Shown here piece after piece: positions 1 to 6,738 of a stretch of 6,738 nt of DNA. Every line of letters begins with the position of its first letter. Position 1 is the first letter of the stretch. This stretch comes from Parvularculaceae bacterium (GTDB taxonomy: Bacteria; Pseudomonadota; Alphaproteobacteria; Caulobacterales; Parvularculaceae): the NCBI GenBank assembly GCA_004213235.1, contig SHAI01000138.1:1-6738 (forward strand). The letters are read 5' to 3'. The translations under genes were made by a program, and so were the position numbers. Below the pieces are notes generated by a model. The model did no database searches. It saw only the letters and a list, made by a program, of their open reading frames with translations, and was not told the origin of the DNA.

Positions 1-750
1 GAGGCAATCCTGCATCTCGCGGCGCAGGCAGGCGTGCGATATTCGATCGAAGAACCACGCGCCTACGCTCATGCCAATCTGAACGGCCATCTGGAAATTC
101 TGGAGCTCGCACGTGATGTTGAAGCCGCCCACACGGTATACGCATCTTCTTCATCAGTTTACGGTGCAAACGAGAAGGCACCATCCAGCGAGTTAGATCC
201 AACTCATGATCAAGTTTCGTTTTACGGTGCCACCAAGAAATCTAATGAGGTCATGTCAAACGCTTATGCGCAGCTTTACGGTTTGCCATTAACCGGTCTT
301 CGCTTTTTTACGGTGTATGGGCCATGGGGGCGCCCCGACATGGCGTATTGGCTTTTCGCTGAAAAAATTTTCGCGAATCAGGAAATCGAGATCTTCAATA
401 ATGGTGAAATGAGCCGCGACTTCACTTTCATCGACGATATTGTAAGCGGCGTTCTCGCGGCGCTTGATCGCTCCAAAGCGATCTCGGAACCGGGCGAACG
501 TCATCGTGTATACAATCTCGGCAATGACCAGCCCGAAGCATTGATGACGCTTGTTAATACGATCGAAACACACCTTGGCCGTGACGCAAAAAAGAAATTC
601 CTGCCAATGCAGCAAGGCGACGTCAAAACGACGTGGGCGGACATATCTCGCGCAAGAGCCGAGCTTGGCTATTCGCCATCCATCTCCCTTGACGACGGCA
701 TCAGCGCTTTTTGCCGTTGGTTTTTGGATTACCGCAAATCGTTCTCGTGA
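1..750 (+). CDS. lpsL: UDP-glucuronate 4-epimerase-like protein (NAD-dependent epimerase/dehydratase), 5' partial
   Basis: The open frame runs from the window edge to the TGA at 748-750, giving 249 residues. The start is off-window; the ATG at 34 is internal, because conserved sequence (HLAAQAGVRYS) begins before it. It is a short-chain dehydrogenase-fold sugar epimerase. The catalytic set is visible as SSSSVYG (fragment residues 49-55, likely catalytic Ser50) and YGATK (Tyr75, Lys79). RFFTVYGPWGRPDMA and SRDFTFIDDIV are signature stretches of the UDP-glucuronate 4-epimerase group, and the match to rhizobial LpsL is close. These enzymes are about 340 residues long, so roughly 80-90 N-terminal residues with the NAD-binding GxxGxxG loop are missing here. 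The family interconverts UDP-glucuronate and UDP-galacturonate in the cytoplasm for lipopolysaccharide or capsule synthesis. The family call is firm. The exact substrate and the symbol are inferred from similarity; a related UDP-sugar epimerase is possible. No clear terminator follows. Confidence 0.
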   Translation, partial: EAILHLAAQAGVRYSIEEPRAYAHANLNGHLEILELARDVEAAHTVYASSSSVYGANEKAPSSELDPTHDQVSFYGATKKSNEVMSNAYAQLYGLPLTGLRFFTVYGPWGRPDMAYWLFAEKIFANQEIEIFNNGEMSRDFTFIDDIVSGVLAALDRSKAISEPGERHRVYNLGNDQPEALMTLVNTIETHLGRDAKKKFLPMQQGDVKTTWADISRARAELGYSPSISLDDGISAFCRWFLDYRKSFS

Positions 751-819
751 CCGCGAAATCATACGCTACGACATGCCGCCGAGAAAACCGGCTGTTGGAA
801 ACCCCACTGGCGCGGTCAC
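747..819. repeat. 9-bp perfect inverted repeat, GTGACCGCG / CGCGGTCAC
   Basis: GTGACCGCG at 747-755 is the exact reverse complement of CGCGGTCAC at 811-819, with 55 bases between. The left arm overlaps the stop codon of the epimerase gene. A small inner hairpin is possible (GCCG 778-781 with CGGC 789-792, 7-base loop). There is no T-run after the right arm, so it is not a standard terminator. It could mark the ends of a small structured repeat or be chance; the sequence alone does not decide. Confidence 0.
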
Positions 820-1009
820 CTTTCATAAAACCATTGGGTCGCGTTGGATGGAATGTTGAGCTGGCTGGCGCTGCCACATCTGGGAGGTCAGGCTGGAAAC
901 TGCTCCCGCGAGGTCCACATCCGCCATTGGAGAAACTCAATCCTCAATTTTATCATGATCATTACATAAAAAGTCGCGCTAGAACGCACCAATATGCCGC
1001 AATGTGGAT

Positions 1010-1035
1010 GTTCATGGCTTGTTCAAGAATCGTCC
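1010..1035 (+). promoter_or_regulatory. Candidate LexA (SOS) box array upstream of uvrD
   Basis: GTTC at 1010-1013, seven bases, then GTTC at 1021-1024 gives a perfect GTTC-N7-GTTC direct repeat. This is the established LexA operator form in alphaproteobacteria. After another seven bases comes GTCC (1032-1035), one base off a third half-site, so the half-sites recur every 11 bp. The central half-site lies inside the predicted -35 element (1019-1024), so bound LexA would block RNA polymerase. With equal base frequencies, a perfect match on either strand is expected about 0.01 times in 300 bases. LexA itself is not in the window, so regulation is inferred. Confidence 0.
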
Positions 1036-1048
1036 AGTCGCATATAAG
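1019..1048 (+). promoter_or_regulatory. Predicted sigma-70-type promoter for the uvrD-prmA-pepP operon
   Basis: A -35-like TTGTTC (1019-1024) is followed by an 18-base spacer and a -10-like TATAAG (1043-1048). Transcription should then start at about 1054-1057, on or next to the helicase ATG at 1057. No Shine-Dalgarno sequence precedes that ATG, which fits a leaderless transcript. Each hexamer is imperfect, so this is a moderate prediction, supported by its position and by the overlapping LexA-type box. Confidence 0.
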
Positions 1049-1056
1049 CTAGTGTT

Positions 1057-3390
1057 ATGTCCTCCAGTAAATCCATCTCCGAACGCGCCCTCGCGGCCCT
1101 GCCCCTTCATCATGCACCCAACGATGCGGCGTGCGATGATGCGCCATATCTCCAGGGGTTGAACGATGAGCAGCGCAAAGCTGTTCTCACCCTTGATGGC
1201 CCCCTATTGCTGCTCGCCGGGGCCGGCACCGGCAAAACGAAGGCGCTGACAACCCGGATCGTCCACCTCCTGGCGAGCGGGCGTGCTTACCCAAGCCAGA
1301 TTCTGGCCGTGACCTTCACCAACAAAGCGGCGCGCGAGATGAAAGAGCGGGTGCGCACGCTTATTGGCGATCGCATGGAAGGCATGCAGTGGTTAGGGAC
1401 TTTTCACTCGATTGGCGCGATGATCCTTCGTCGCCATGCGGAGCTGGTTGGCCTCAAATCCAGTTTCACCATTCTCGACATGGATGACCAGATACGCCTG
1501 TGCAAGCAAGTAATCGCCGATGCTGGCCTGGACGAGAAGCGATGGACAGGTCGCAATCTCGCTGCGGTTATAGATGGCTGGAAAAATCGCGGCCTTCTGC
1601 CGAACAAAGTCCCCGCAAACGAGGCCTATTTCTTTGCCGAAGGGCGCGCCATCAAACTGTATGAGGCCTATCAATCGCGACTGGTCACATTGAACGCCGC
1701 AGATTTTGGCGACCTTCTGACCCAGAACCTGACAATATTTCAAAACAATCCGGACATCCTGAAAATATATCAGGAAAAATTTCGCTACATGCTCGTAGAC
1801 GAATATCAGGACACGAACGTTGCCCAATATCTGTGGTTGCGATTGCTCGCCCAAAAGCACCGCAATATCTGTTGTGTCGGCGACGACGATCAGTCGATCT
1901 ATGGCTGGCGCGGTGCGGAAGTGGAAAACATCCTCAAATTCGAAAAAGATTTTTCCGGTGCCAGTGTCATTCGCCTCGAGCGGAATTACCGATCGACCCC
2001 GGCAATCCTCGGTGCAGCATCGGGCCTCATCAATGCAAACACGGCTCGGCTTGGCAAAACTCTCTGGACGGATCAAACCGACGGCGAGAAGGTTCTTGTC
2101 CGCGGCGTCTGGGACGGCGAGGAAGAGGCCCGTATCATTAGTGATGATATAGAAGCGGCACAACAAAACGGCAGACCGCTGTCTGATCTGGCAGTTCTTG
2201 TGCGGGCGTCATTCCAAATGCGCGCCTTTGAAGAGCGTTTCAATGCGCTGGGCATATCATATCGGGTCGTTGGCGGGCCACGTTTTTATGAACGCGAAGA
2301 AACCCGCGATGCCCTTGCCTATTTTCGGCTTGTGCGCTCCCGGGATGATGACCTCGCCTTCGATCGCATCGCCAACAAACCCGCGCGGCGGCTGGGCGGT
2401 CAGACCATGCAGGCGATCCACACCTATGCTCGAGCGCACGGCGTCTCCAATATGACGGCGAGCCGCGAGCTGATTGCCAGCGATGAATTATCAACCATTG
2501 GCAGAAACGCATTGCGCAAGTTTATCGACATGGTCGATCGATGGACATCTGAAGCCGCCAATTTCAGCCCACGAGATCTTGCTGAACTGATTTTGGAGGA
2601 GTCCGGCTATACAGACTTCTGGCAACGATCAAAGTCCGCAAAGGCAGATTCAAAACTCGATAATTTGAAAGAAGTCGTTCAGGCCGTGTCGGAGTTTGAC
2701 ACCATGGCCGCTTATCTGGACCATGTTGCGCTTGTCGCGGAGCATAATGAAACCGAGATCGGCGGCCAGGTTTGGCTGATGACACTCCACGCCGCTAAAG
2801 GGCTTGAATTTCCAGTGGTGTTTCTTCCCGGTTGGGAAGAGGAAATTTTCCCCTCCAAACGGTCTATCGATGAAGGGGGCGCTGCCGCACTCGAAGAAGA
2901 ACGCCGCCTCGCCTATGTCGGCATCACCCGTGCGGAAGAAAGTTGCCGAATATCCTTTGCCGCTAATCGGCAGGTGTATGGATCCTGGCGTGCGCAAATG
3001 CCGTCCCGCTTTGTTGATGAGCTGCCGGAGGAACATGTGGAGATTGCATCGCAACCGGGCCTTTATGGTTCGTCTGCGGAAAACTTCGCGGCACATTCAC
3101 AATTTGACGGCGCGCGACTTGAAGCAGACACCTATTACGACAATCCGGGCTGGCGTCGGGCGCGCGCGGCAAAATCACGCGCGCCGGGTGAGCTCCCCCT
3201 GATAGATGGGCATGCAACGACCGTTTCTGTCAGCGGACCGAGCGCGGCAAAGTTTTTGATCGGCCAGCGGGTTTTTCATCAGAAATTCGGTTACGGAAAG
3301 GTCACTTCCGCCGATGGGCAAAAGCTAACCGTCGATTTTGAACACTCAGGCCCCAAGAAAGTCATCGACTCATTCCTGGATGCGGCGTAA
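1057..3390 (+). CDS. uvrD: ATP-dependent DNA helicase UvrD/PcrA (superfamily 1A, 3'-5')
   Basis: 777 residues, complete. It unwinds DNA from 3' single-stranded tails using ATP, in nucleotide excision and mismatch repair and in removing stalled complexes. All SF1A motifs are visible: Q motif LNDEQRKAV (35-43), Walker A AGAGTGKT (54-61), Ia TFTNKAAREM (about 87-96), Ib GTFHS (114-118), Walker B DEYQD (248-252), III GDDDQSIYGWRGA (275-287), IV RLERNYRST (306-314), V TLHAAKGLEF (576-585) and VI VGITRA (621-626). The C-terminus (about 733-777, FLIGQRVFHQKFGYGKV onward) is the small Tudor-like domain that in PcrA/UvrD contacts RNA polymerase. The length is normal for alphaproteobacterial UvrD, and about 34 residues precede the Q motif. 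The ATG at 1057 is the first in frame after the promoter; no Shine-Dalgarno is seen, and a leaderless start is likely. Expression is probably under LexA control. One oddity is GWEEEIFP (592-599), where relatives commonly have GWEEGLFP. Rep is less likely because of the C-terminal domain. Confidence 0.
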   Translation: MSSSKSISERALAALPLHHAPNDAACDDAPYLQGLNDEQRKAVLTLDGPLLLLAGAGTGKTKALTTRIVHLLASGRAYPSQILAVTFTNKAAREMKERVRTLIGDRMEGMQWLGTFHSIGAMILRRHAELVGLKSSFTILDMDDQIRLCKQVIADAGLDEKRWTGRNLAAVIDGWKNRGLLPNKVPANEAYFFAEGRAIKLYEAYQSRLVTLNAADFGDLLTQNLTIFQNNPDILKIYQEKFRYMLVDEYQDTNVAQYLWLRLLAQKHRNICCVGDDDQSIYGWRGAEVENILKFEKDFSGASVIRLERNYRSTPAILGAASGLINANTARLGKTLWTDQTDGEKVLVRGVWDGEEEARIISDDIEAAQQNGRPLSDLAVLVRASFQMRAFEERFNALGISYRVVGGPRFYEREETRDALAYFRLVRSRDDDLAFDRIANKPARRLGGQTMQAIHTYARAHGVSNMTASRELIASDELSTIGRNALRKFIDMVDRWTSEAANFSPRDLAELILEESGYTDFWQRSKSAKADSKLDNLKEVVQAVSEFDTMAAYLDHVALVAEHNETEIGGQVWLMTLHAAKGLEFPVVFLPGWEEEIFPSKRSIDEGGAAALEEERRLAYVGITRAEESCRISFAANRQVYGSWRAQMPSRFVDELPEEHVEIASQPGLYGSSAENFAAHSQFDGARLEADTYYDNPGWRRARAAKSRAPGELPLIDGHATTVSVSGPSAAKFLIGQRVFHQKFGYGKVTSADGQKLTVDFEHSGPKKVIDSFLDAA

Positions 3391-3400
3391 TTCAAAACCC

Positions 3401-4273
3401 ATGAAAAAATTAAGCTGGACAGGCCCGAAAGAAGTTCTCCAAGCGGGTGAGACGTATCTAAGTGAATTAACCGACGCTGGCGCAGTGGGCCTGCAAAAGC
3501 CCGATGCCGACGACGGCACCTGGCGGCTCGACGCCTATTACGAAACGCCGCCGGATCGTGCCGATCTTGATCGTGCAATTACCGAGTTCGCCCCTGGGTG
3601 GCGTTCTGCTGCGGCACTGCCTGATGAAGAACTCCCCGAGATTGATTGGGTGGCGCACGCCTTGGAGGGGTTAGGTATCGTCCGTGCAGGACGTTTTCTG
3701 CTTTATGGCATCCACGACAGCGATAAACTGCCAGACGATCCAAACCTTGTCCCAATCCGGATTGATGCGAACCAGGCTTTTGGCACCGGGCATCATCCGA
3801 CAACAGCGGGGTGTTTGGAGTTACTATCGCGGTTTGCCGGGGCGCCGGCGGAGAAGATCCTCGATCTTGGATGTGGCTCTGGTGTTTTGGCTATTGCAGC
3901 TTCGAAATTGTGGGACCGCAATGTCATCGGCGTCGATATTGATGCGACTTCCGTCGACATCGCCCGGGAAAATGCTGACCTGAACGGTGTCGCCGAACGG
4001 GTTCAGCTGTTTGCTGAAGACGGCGTCCGCAATCAGAGTGTCGATGATGCAGCGCCCTTTGATTTCGTGTTTGCCAATATCCTGGCTGGCCCATTAGTCG
4101 AACTTGCGCCAGACATCGCAGCGCGCCTGGTTTCGGCTGGACGTGTCATGCTCGCTGGTTTAATGGCAGAACAAGAAGACAAGGTTCGGGCCGCTTACGA
4201 AAAAGCCGGCATGAAACTGATCAATAAGCTAGAGCACGATACCTGGCCGGTTTTGCTATTTGTCAAAACATAA
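3401..4273 (+). CDS. prmA: Ribosomal protein L11 methyltransferase
   Basis: 290 residues from the ATG at 3401. PrmA uses S-adenosylmethionine to trimethylate ribosomal protein L11 in the cytoplasm. The N-terminal part (about 1-60) corresponds to the L11-binding domain and is poorly conserved. The catalytic Rossmann domain shows FGTGHHPTT (127-135), the SAM-binding DLGCGSG (155-161), the acidic VDIDATSVDIARENA strand, and the NILAGPL motif (226-232) typical of PrmA. The start is 10 bases after the uvrD stop. In-frame ATGs at 3338 and 3380 lie inside uvrD and add sequence unlike the family. MKKLSW at 3401 gives the usual length. No clear Shine-Dalgarno precedes 3401, so translation is probably coupled to uvrD. 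The identification is secure; the start is likely but not proven. Confidence 0.
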   Translation: MKKLSWTGPKEVLQAGETYLSELTDAGAVGLQKPDADDGTWRLDAYYETPPDRADLDRAITEFAPGWRSAAALPDEELPEIDWVAHALEGLGIVRAGRFLLYGIHDSDKLPDDPNLVPIRIDANQAFGTGHHPTTAGCLELLSRFAGAPAEKILDLGCGSGVLAIAASKLWDRNVIGVDIDATSVDIARENADLNGVAERVQLFAEDGVRNQSVDDAAPFDFVFANILAGPLVELAPDIAARLVSAGRVMLAGLMAEQEDKVRAAYEKAGMKLINKLEHDTWPVLLFVKT

Positions 4274-4295
4274 TCGACGACGCCCCTGGGTAGAT

Positions 4296-4300
4296 GGAGG
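4296..4300 (+). promoter_or_regulatory. Shine-Dalgarno site GGAGG for the aminopeptidase gene
   Basis: GGAGG lies six bases before the ATG at 4307. It is the only strong ribosome-binding site in the three-gene operon and fixes this start. The gene can therefore be translated independently, whereas prmA appears coupled and uvrD possibly leaderless. Confidence 0.
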
Positions 4301-4306
4301 AAACCA

Positions 4307-6124
4307 ATGTTTCAGAACTTTGACCCCGTATCCGACCGATCATTCGGCGCGAAACACGTTCCTGCCTTGCGGGCCGAACTGAAATCAATGGCGCTTGATG
4401 GTTTTATCATTCCGCATGACGATGAATATCAAAATGAATATATCCCAGCCTATGCAGAACGGTTGATGTGGGCGACGGGGTTTTCCGGCTCTGCCGGTGC
4501 GGCAATCATTATGGCGGACCGGGCCGTCATGCTGACCGATGGTCGGTATACCATTCAAGTCCGCGAACAAGTTGACGACGCATTTTTTGACTTTGCGGAC
4601 ATTACCGAAACATCCCTCGCCGCATGGATAATATCAAATGCCCGCCCCGGCGAACGCATTGGGTACGACCCAATGTTGCACACGGCAATTGCCGTTGAAA
4701 AACTGAATGCCGCAGCCATTTCTGCCGGTGCCCATCTCATCGCCGTCGAAGAAAATGCTGTGGACAAGGCGTGGACTGATCAACCTGCCCATCCGCTCGC
4801 CCGCGTTTCGCTCCACGACACTGAATTCGCCGGCGTGTCTTCCGCCCAAAAACGGCGCGACATCGGTGCTGCATTAAAAAGTGCTGGAGCTGACGCCGTT
4901 TTGCTCACGGCACCACCATCAATCGCCTGGTTGTTCAACATTCGCGGCGGCGACGTCGAACGCACACCGCTCCCGCTGTCACGGGCAGTTGTCAAATCTA
5001 CCGGTGAAGCAATTCTTTTTGTGAACCCGGAAAAAACGCAGAACAATCTCGCCGCCGCCTTGGGCGATGATGTAAATTTGCAGGGCGAAGACGCCGTGGA
5101 AAGTGCTTTGATATCGATTGGCAAAAGCGGCGGCACGATTGCCATTGACGAGGCAAGCGCACCGTCCAGGTATTGGCAGCTCGCAAAAGAGGCTGGCGCA
5201 GTGGTTATTCACATGGCCGACCCATGTGCCCTGCCCCGTGCGGCTAAAAATGAGACCGAGATCGCTGGCGCGCGCGCGGCCCATATTCGCGACGGCGTCG
5301 CGGTAACGAGGTTCCTCCAATGGTTGGACGAAACGGCACATGACGGATCAGTCGACGAGATTGGCGCTGCAAAGAAATTGGAAGAATTCCGTGTGGAAAC
5401 TGGCGAGCTTGTCGATATAAGTTTCGACTCTATTTCAGGCAGCGGGCCAAATGGCGCGATTTGTCATTATCGTGTGACAACACCGACAAACCGTCATCTA
5501 AAACCTGGCGAACTGTTTTTGATCGATTCAGGTGGGCAATATCGCGACGGCACAACCGACATTACACGGACGATAGCAATTGGATCGCCAAGCGAAGAAA
5601 TGCGCGAACGATTCACATTGGTCCTTAAAAGTCATATTGCCCTGGCGACCGCGCGCTTTCCGGTCGGGACCACTGGCCACCAGCTAGATGCATTTGCCCG
5701 TCGGCCGCTCTGGGAAGCCGGTCTTGATTATGATCACGGCACCGGGCATGGCGTCGGCTCTTTTCTCGGGGTTCATGAAGGCCCGCAACGCATTGCCAAA
5801 GCACCTAATGACGCGGCCCTGTTACCGGGCATGATCCTCTCCAATGAGCCCGGCTACTACAAAACCGACGCCTATGGCATTCGAATTGAAAACCTTATCG
5901 TGGTGACCCCTCCACAACCTGTAGGCGGCGGCGATCGGGATATGATGGCATTTGAAACAATCACCAAAGCGCCCCTGGACCGAAACCTTATCGATGTTTC
6001 TTTGCTAAACGAAGATGAAGTTAACTGGGTTAACATGTATCATTCATCCGTGTGGGACGCTTTGAACAAACTCATTCCGGACGAAAGCGTTTCGTGGCTG
6101 CGAGAGGCAACACTGCCATTATAG
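4307..6124 (+). CDS. pepP: Xaa-Pro aminopeptidase, long form (peptidase family M24B, aminopeptidase P)
   Basis: 605 residues. It removes an N-terminal residue from peptides with proline in second position. The length and layout match the long, eukaryote-like aminopeptidase P (XPNPEP1 type) rather than the roughly 440-residue E. coli PepP. There are two creatinase-type N-terminal domains (about 15-150 and 165-310), an M24 pita-bread catalytic domain (about 315-535) and the short C-terminal domain of this subgroup (about 545-605). All five metal ligands are present: Asp407 (LIDSGG), Asp418 (TTDITRT), His481 (HGTGHGVG), Glu514 (SNEPGYY) and Glu528 (RIEN). His477 and His490 (GVHEGPQ) are the usual substrate-side histidines. 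There is no signal peptide or membrane segment, so it is cytoplasmic and probably recycles peptides. It begins 33 bases after prmA with its own strong ribosome site and is likely the last gene of the operon. Substrate specificity is inferred from the family. Confidence 0.
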   Translation: MFQNFDPVSDRSFGAKHVPALRAELKSMALDGFIIPHDDEYQNEYIPAYAERLMWATGFSGSAGAAIIMADRAVMLTDGRYTIQVREQVDDAFFDFADITETSLAAWIISNARPGERIGYDPMLHTAIAVEKLNAAAISAGAHLIAVEENAVDKAWTDQPAHPLARVSLHDTEFAGVSSAQKRRDIGAALKSAGADAVLLTAPPSIAWLFNIRGGDVERTPLPLSRAVVKSTGEAILFVNPEKTQNNLAAALGDDVNLQGEDAVESALISIGKSGGTIAIDEASAPSRYWQLAKEAGAVVIHMADPCALPRAAKNETEIAGARAAHIRDGVAVTRFLQWLDETAHDGSVDEIGAAKKLEEFRVETGELVDISFDSISGSGPNGAICHYRVTTPTNRHLKPGELFLIDSGGQYRDGTTDITRTIAIGSPSEEMRERFTLVLKSHIALATARFPVGTTGHQLDAFARRPLWEAGLDYDHGTGHGVGSFLGVHEGPQRIAKAPNDAALLPGMILSNEPGYYKTDAYGIRIENLIVVTPPQPVGGGDRDMMAFETITKAPLDRNLIDVSLLNEDEVNWVNMYHSSVWDALNKLIPDESVSWLREATLPL

Positions 6125-6144
6125 TTCGTGTCCGATGCACGCGT

Positions 6145-6738
6145 TTAACCAATAAGCGCGCGCCATTCATTTTCAGAAATGACCTCAACACCAAGGTCTT
6201 GGGCTTTTTTCAATTTTGAACCAGCACCAGGGCCGGCAATAACAAGATCCGTTTTGCCCGAGACCGAGCCTGATACTTTTGCGCCGAGGGATAGCGCTTG
6301 AGATTTTGCTTCATCACGGGACATTGTTTCAAGGGTGCCGGTAAACACGACAGTCTTCCCGGCGACAGGGCTTTGCACCTGGTTTTTTTCCGCCCTTAAC
6401 GGCGAGACCTGTTGCAACAGGTCCCTAACCGCTTCCCGATTATGCTTTTCACGGAAAAAATCTACTACGCCGGCCGCTACGAGCTCCCCAACGCCATCGA
6501 TTGACAACATGTCTTTATACGCATCGCTATCTTCGTCAGCAGCAGCGATCGCCGCATCCTGAAACCCCTCGAAAGTGGCATAATTTTGCGCATATAAACG
6601 CGCGTTTTTCTCGCCCACATGCCGAATGCCCAATGCGTTAATGAGACGATCAAGAGCCGGCTCACGGCGCGCATTTATCATCGCGAAGAGGTTATCAACA
6701 GATTTTTGATTGGTTGCCTGCGGCACACCATTTTTCAG
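6145..6738 (-). CDS. ligA: NAD-dependent DNA ligase LigA, C-terminal part (5' end beyond the window)
   Basis: The minus-strand frame enters at 6738 and ends with TAA at 6147-6145, giving 197 residues. The GTG at 6726-6724 is internal, because the frame stays open to the edge and KSVDNLF is mid-protein in LigA. LigA seals nicks using NAD+ in replication and repair. Visible here are the helix-hairpin-helix DNA-binding region (LINALGIRHVGEKNARLYA at fragment residues about 32-50, and SIDGVGELVA at about 79-88) and the terminal BRCT domain (about 121-197) with VVFTGTLETMSRDEAK, LGAKVSGSVS and EVISENEW. The adenylation, OB-fold and most zinc-finger sequence lies off-window; full-length LigA is about 670-720 residues. 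The gene faces pepP tail to tail with 20 bases between stop codons. No damage is visible in the part present. Confidence 0.
   Translation of the reverse strand: MKNGVPQATNQKSVDNLFAMINARREPALDRLINALGIRHVGEKNARLYAQNYATFEGFQDAAIAAADEDSDAYKDMLSIDGVGELVAAGVVDFFREKHNREAVRDLLQQVSPLRAEKNQVQSPVAGKTVVFTGTLETMSRDEAKSQALSLGAKVSGSVSGKTDLVIAGPGAGSKLKKAQDLGVEVISENEWRALIG

Larger units (their letters stand above)
751..1056. other. Gene-free stretch between the epimerase gene and uvrD
   Basis: About 306 bases with no convincing gene. Short open frames cross it on both strands, but none has a good ribosome site or a recognisable domain. The left part (about 747-940) is as GC-rich as the coding DNA and carries a 9-bp inverted repeat. 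On the minus strand, 819-766 reads VTAPVGFPTAGFLGGMS followed by a stop. The middle (about 940-970) is AT-rich, with the overlapping palindromes ATCATGAT (952-959) and ATGATCAT (955-962). The right end (about 1010-1048) holds the uvrD control region. I see no Rho-independent terminator with a T-run for the epimerase gene, and no tRNA. Confidence 0.

Noticed and set aside
882..910. GGGAG / CTCCC hairpin in the gene-free stretch
   Set aside because: A five-pair stem with a loop of about 16 bases and no following T-run is expected by chance.
711..1052. 113-codon plus-strand open frame spanning the gene-free stretch
   Set aside because: It starts inside the epimerase gene in another frame, has no ribosome site or known domain, and runs through the predicted uvrD control region.
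1393..2166. 257-codon open frame on the minus strand inside uvrD
   Set aside because: It lies opposite a fully conserved helicase gene, has no recognisable domain or ribosome site, and is explained as a shadow of the coding strand's codon use.
3338..3400. Upstream in-frame ATGs for prmA at 3338 and 3380
   Set aside because: Both lie within uvrD, and the added residues are unlike PrmA N-termini; 3401 gives the usual family length.
6130..6164. Possible hairpin between pepP and ligA (CGCG 6140-6143 with CGCG 6157-6160)
   Set aside because: The stem is only four pairs, lies partly inside ligA and has no T-run, so it does not qualify as a terminator.
1..6738. Novel defence system, mobile element, CRISPR array or RNA gene
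   Set aside because: All five genes are recognisable conserved housekeeping or envelope genes. No direct-repeat arrays, transposase, integrase, att-like duplications or tRNA/rRNA patterns were seen.

Overview
This is an ordinary chromosomal stretch from a proteobacterium, most likely an alphaproteobacterium. The evidence is an LpsL-type UDP-glucuronate epimerase, the C-terminal half of an NAD-dependent DNA ligase, a long alphaproteobacterial-style UvrD/PcrA helicase, and above all a perfect GTTC-N7-GTTC motif upstream of the helicase gene. That motif is the LexA (SOS) box form known from alphaproteobacteria. No mobile element, CRISPR array, tRNA or rRNA is visible. Base composition looks moderately GC-rich and even across the genes.

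Layout. 1-750 (+): 3' part of a nucleotide-sugar epimerase, whose start lies left of the window. 751-1056: gene-free stretch of about 306 bases. Its left part holds a 9-bp inverted repeat of unknown nature; its right end holds a promoter with an overlapping LexA-type box. 1057-3390 (+): uvrD/pcrA helicase, intact. 3401-4273 (+): prmA, ribosomal protein L11 methyltransferase. 4307-6124 (+): long-form Xaa-Pro aminopeptidase (M24B). 6145-6738 (-): C-terminal part of ligA, which runs off the right edge and faces the aminopeptidase gene tail to tail with a 20-base gap.

How it fits together. uvrD, prmA and the aminopeptidase gene are closely spaced (10 and 33 bases) and codirectional, so they probably form one operon read from the promoter at about 1019-1048. 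The helicase start codon lies where transcription should begin, so its mRNA may be leaderless. The LexA-type box covers the -35 element, so the operon is predicted to be derepressed by DNA damage. This would link a repair helicase with two housekeeping protein-modification and turnover genes. The upstream epimerase belongs to surface-polysaccharide synthesis and looks unrelated.

I found no new multi-gene system. The items most worth following are the SOS box array, the leaderless start, and the unexplained sequence at about 747-940, which may be a copy of a dispersed intergenic repeat.
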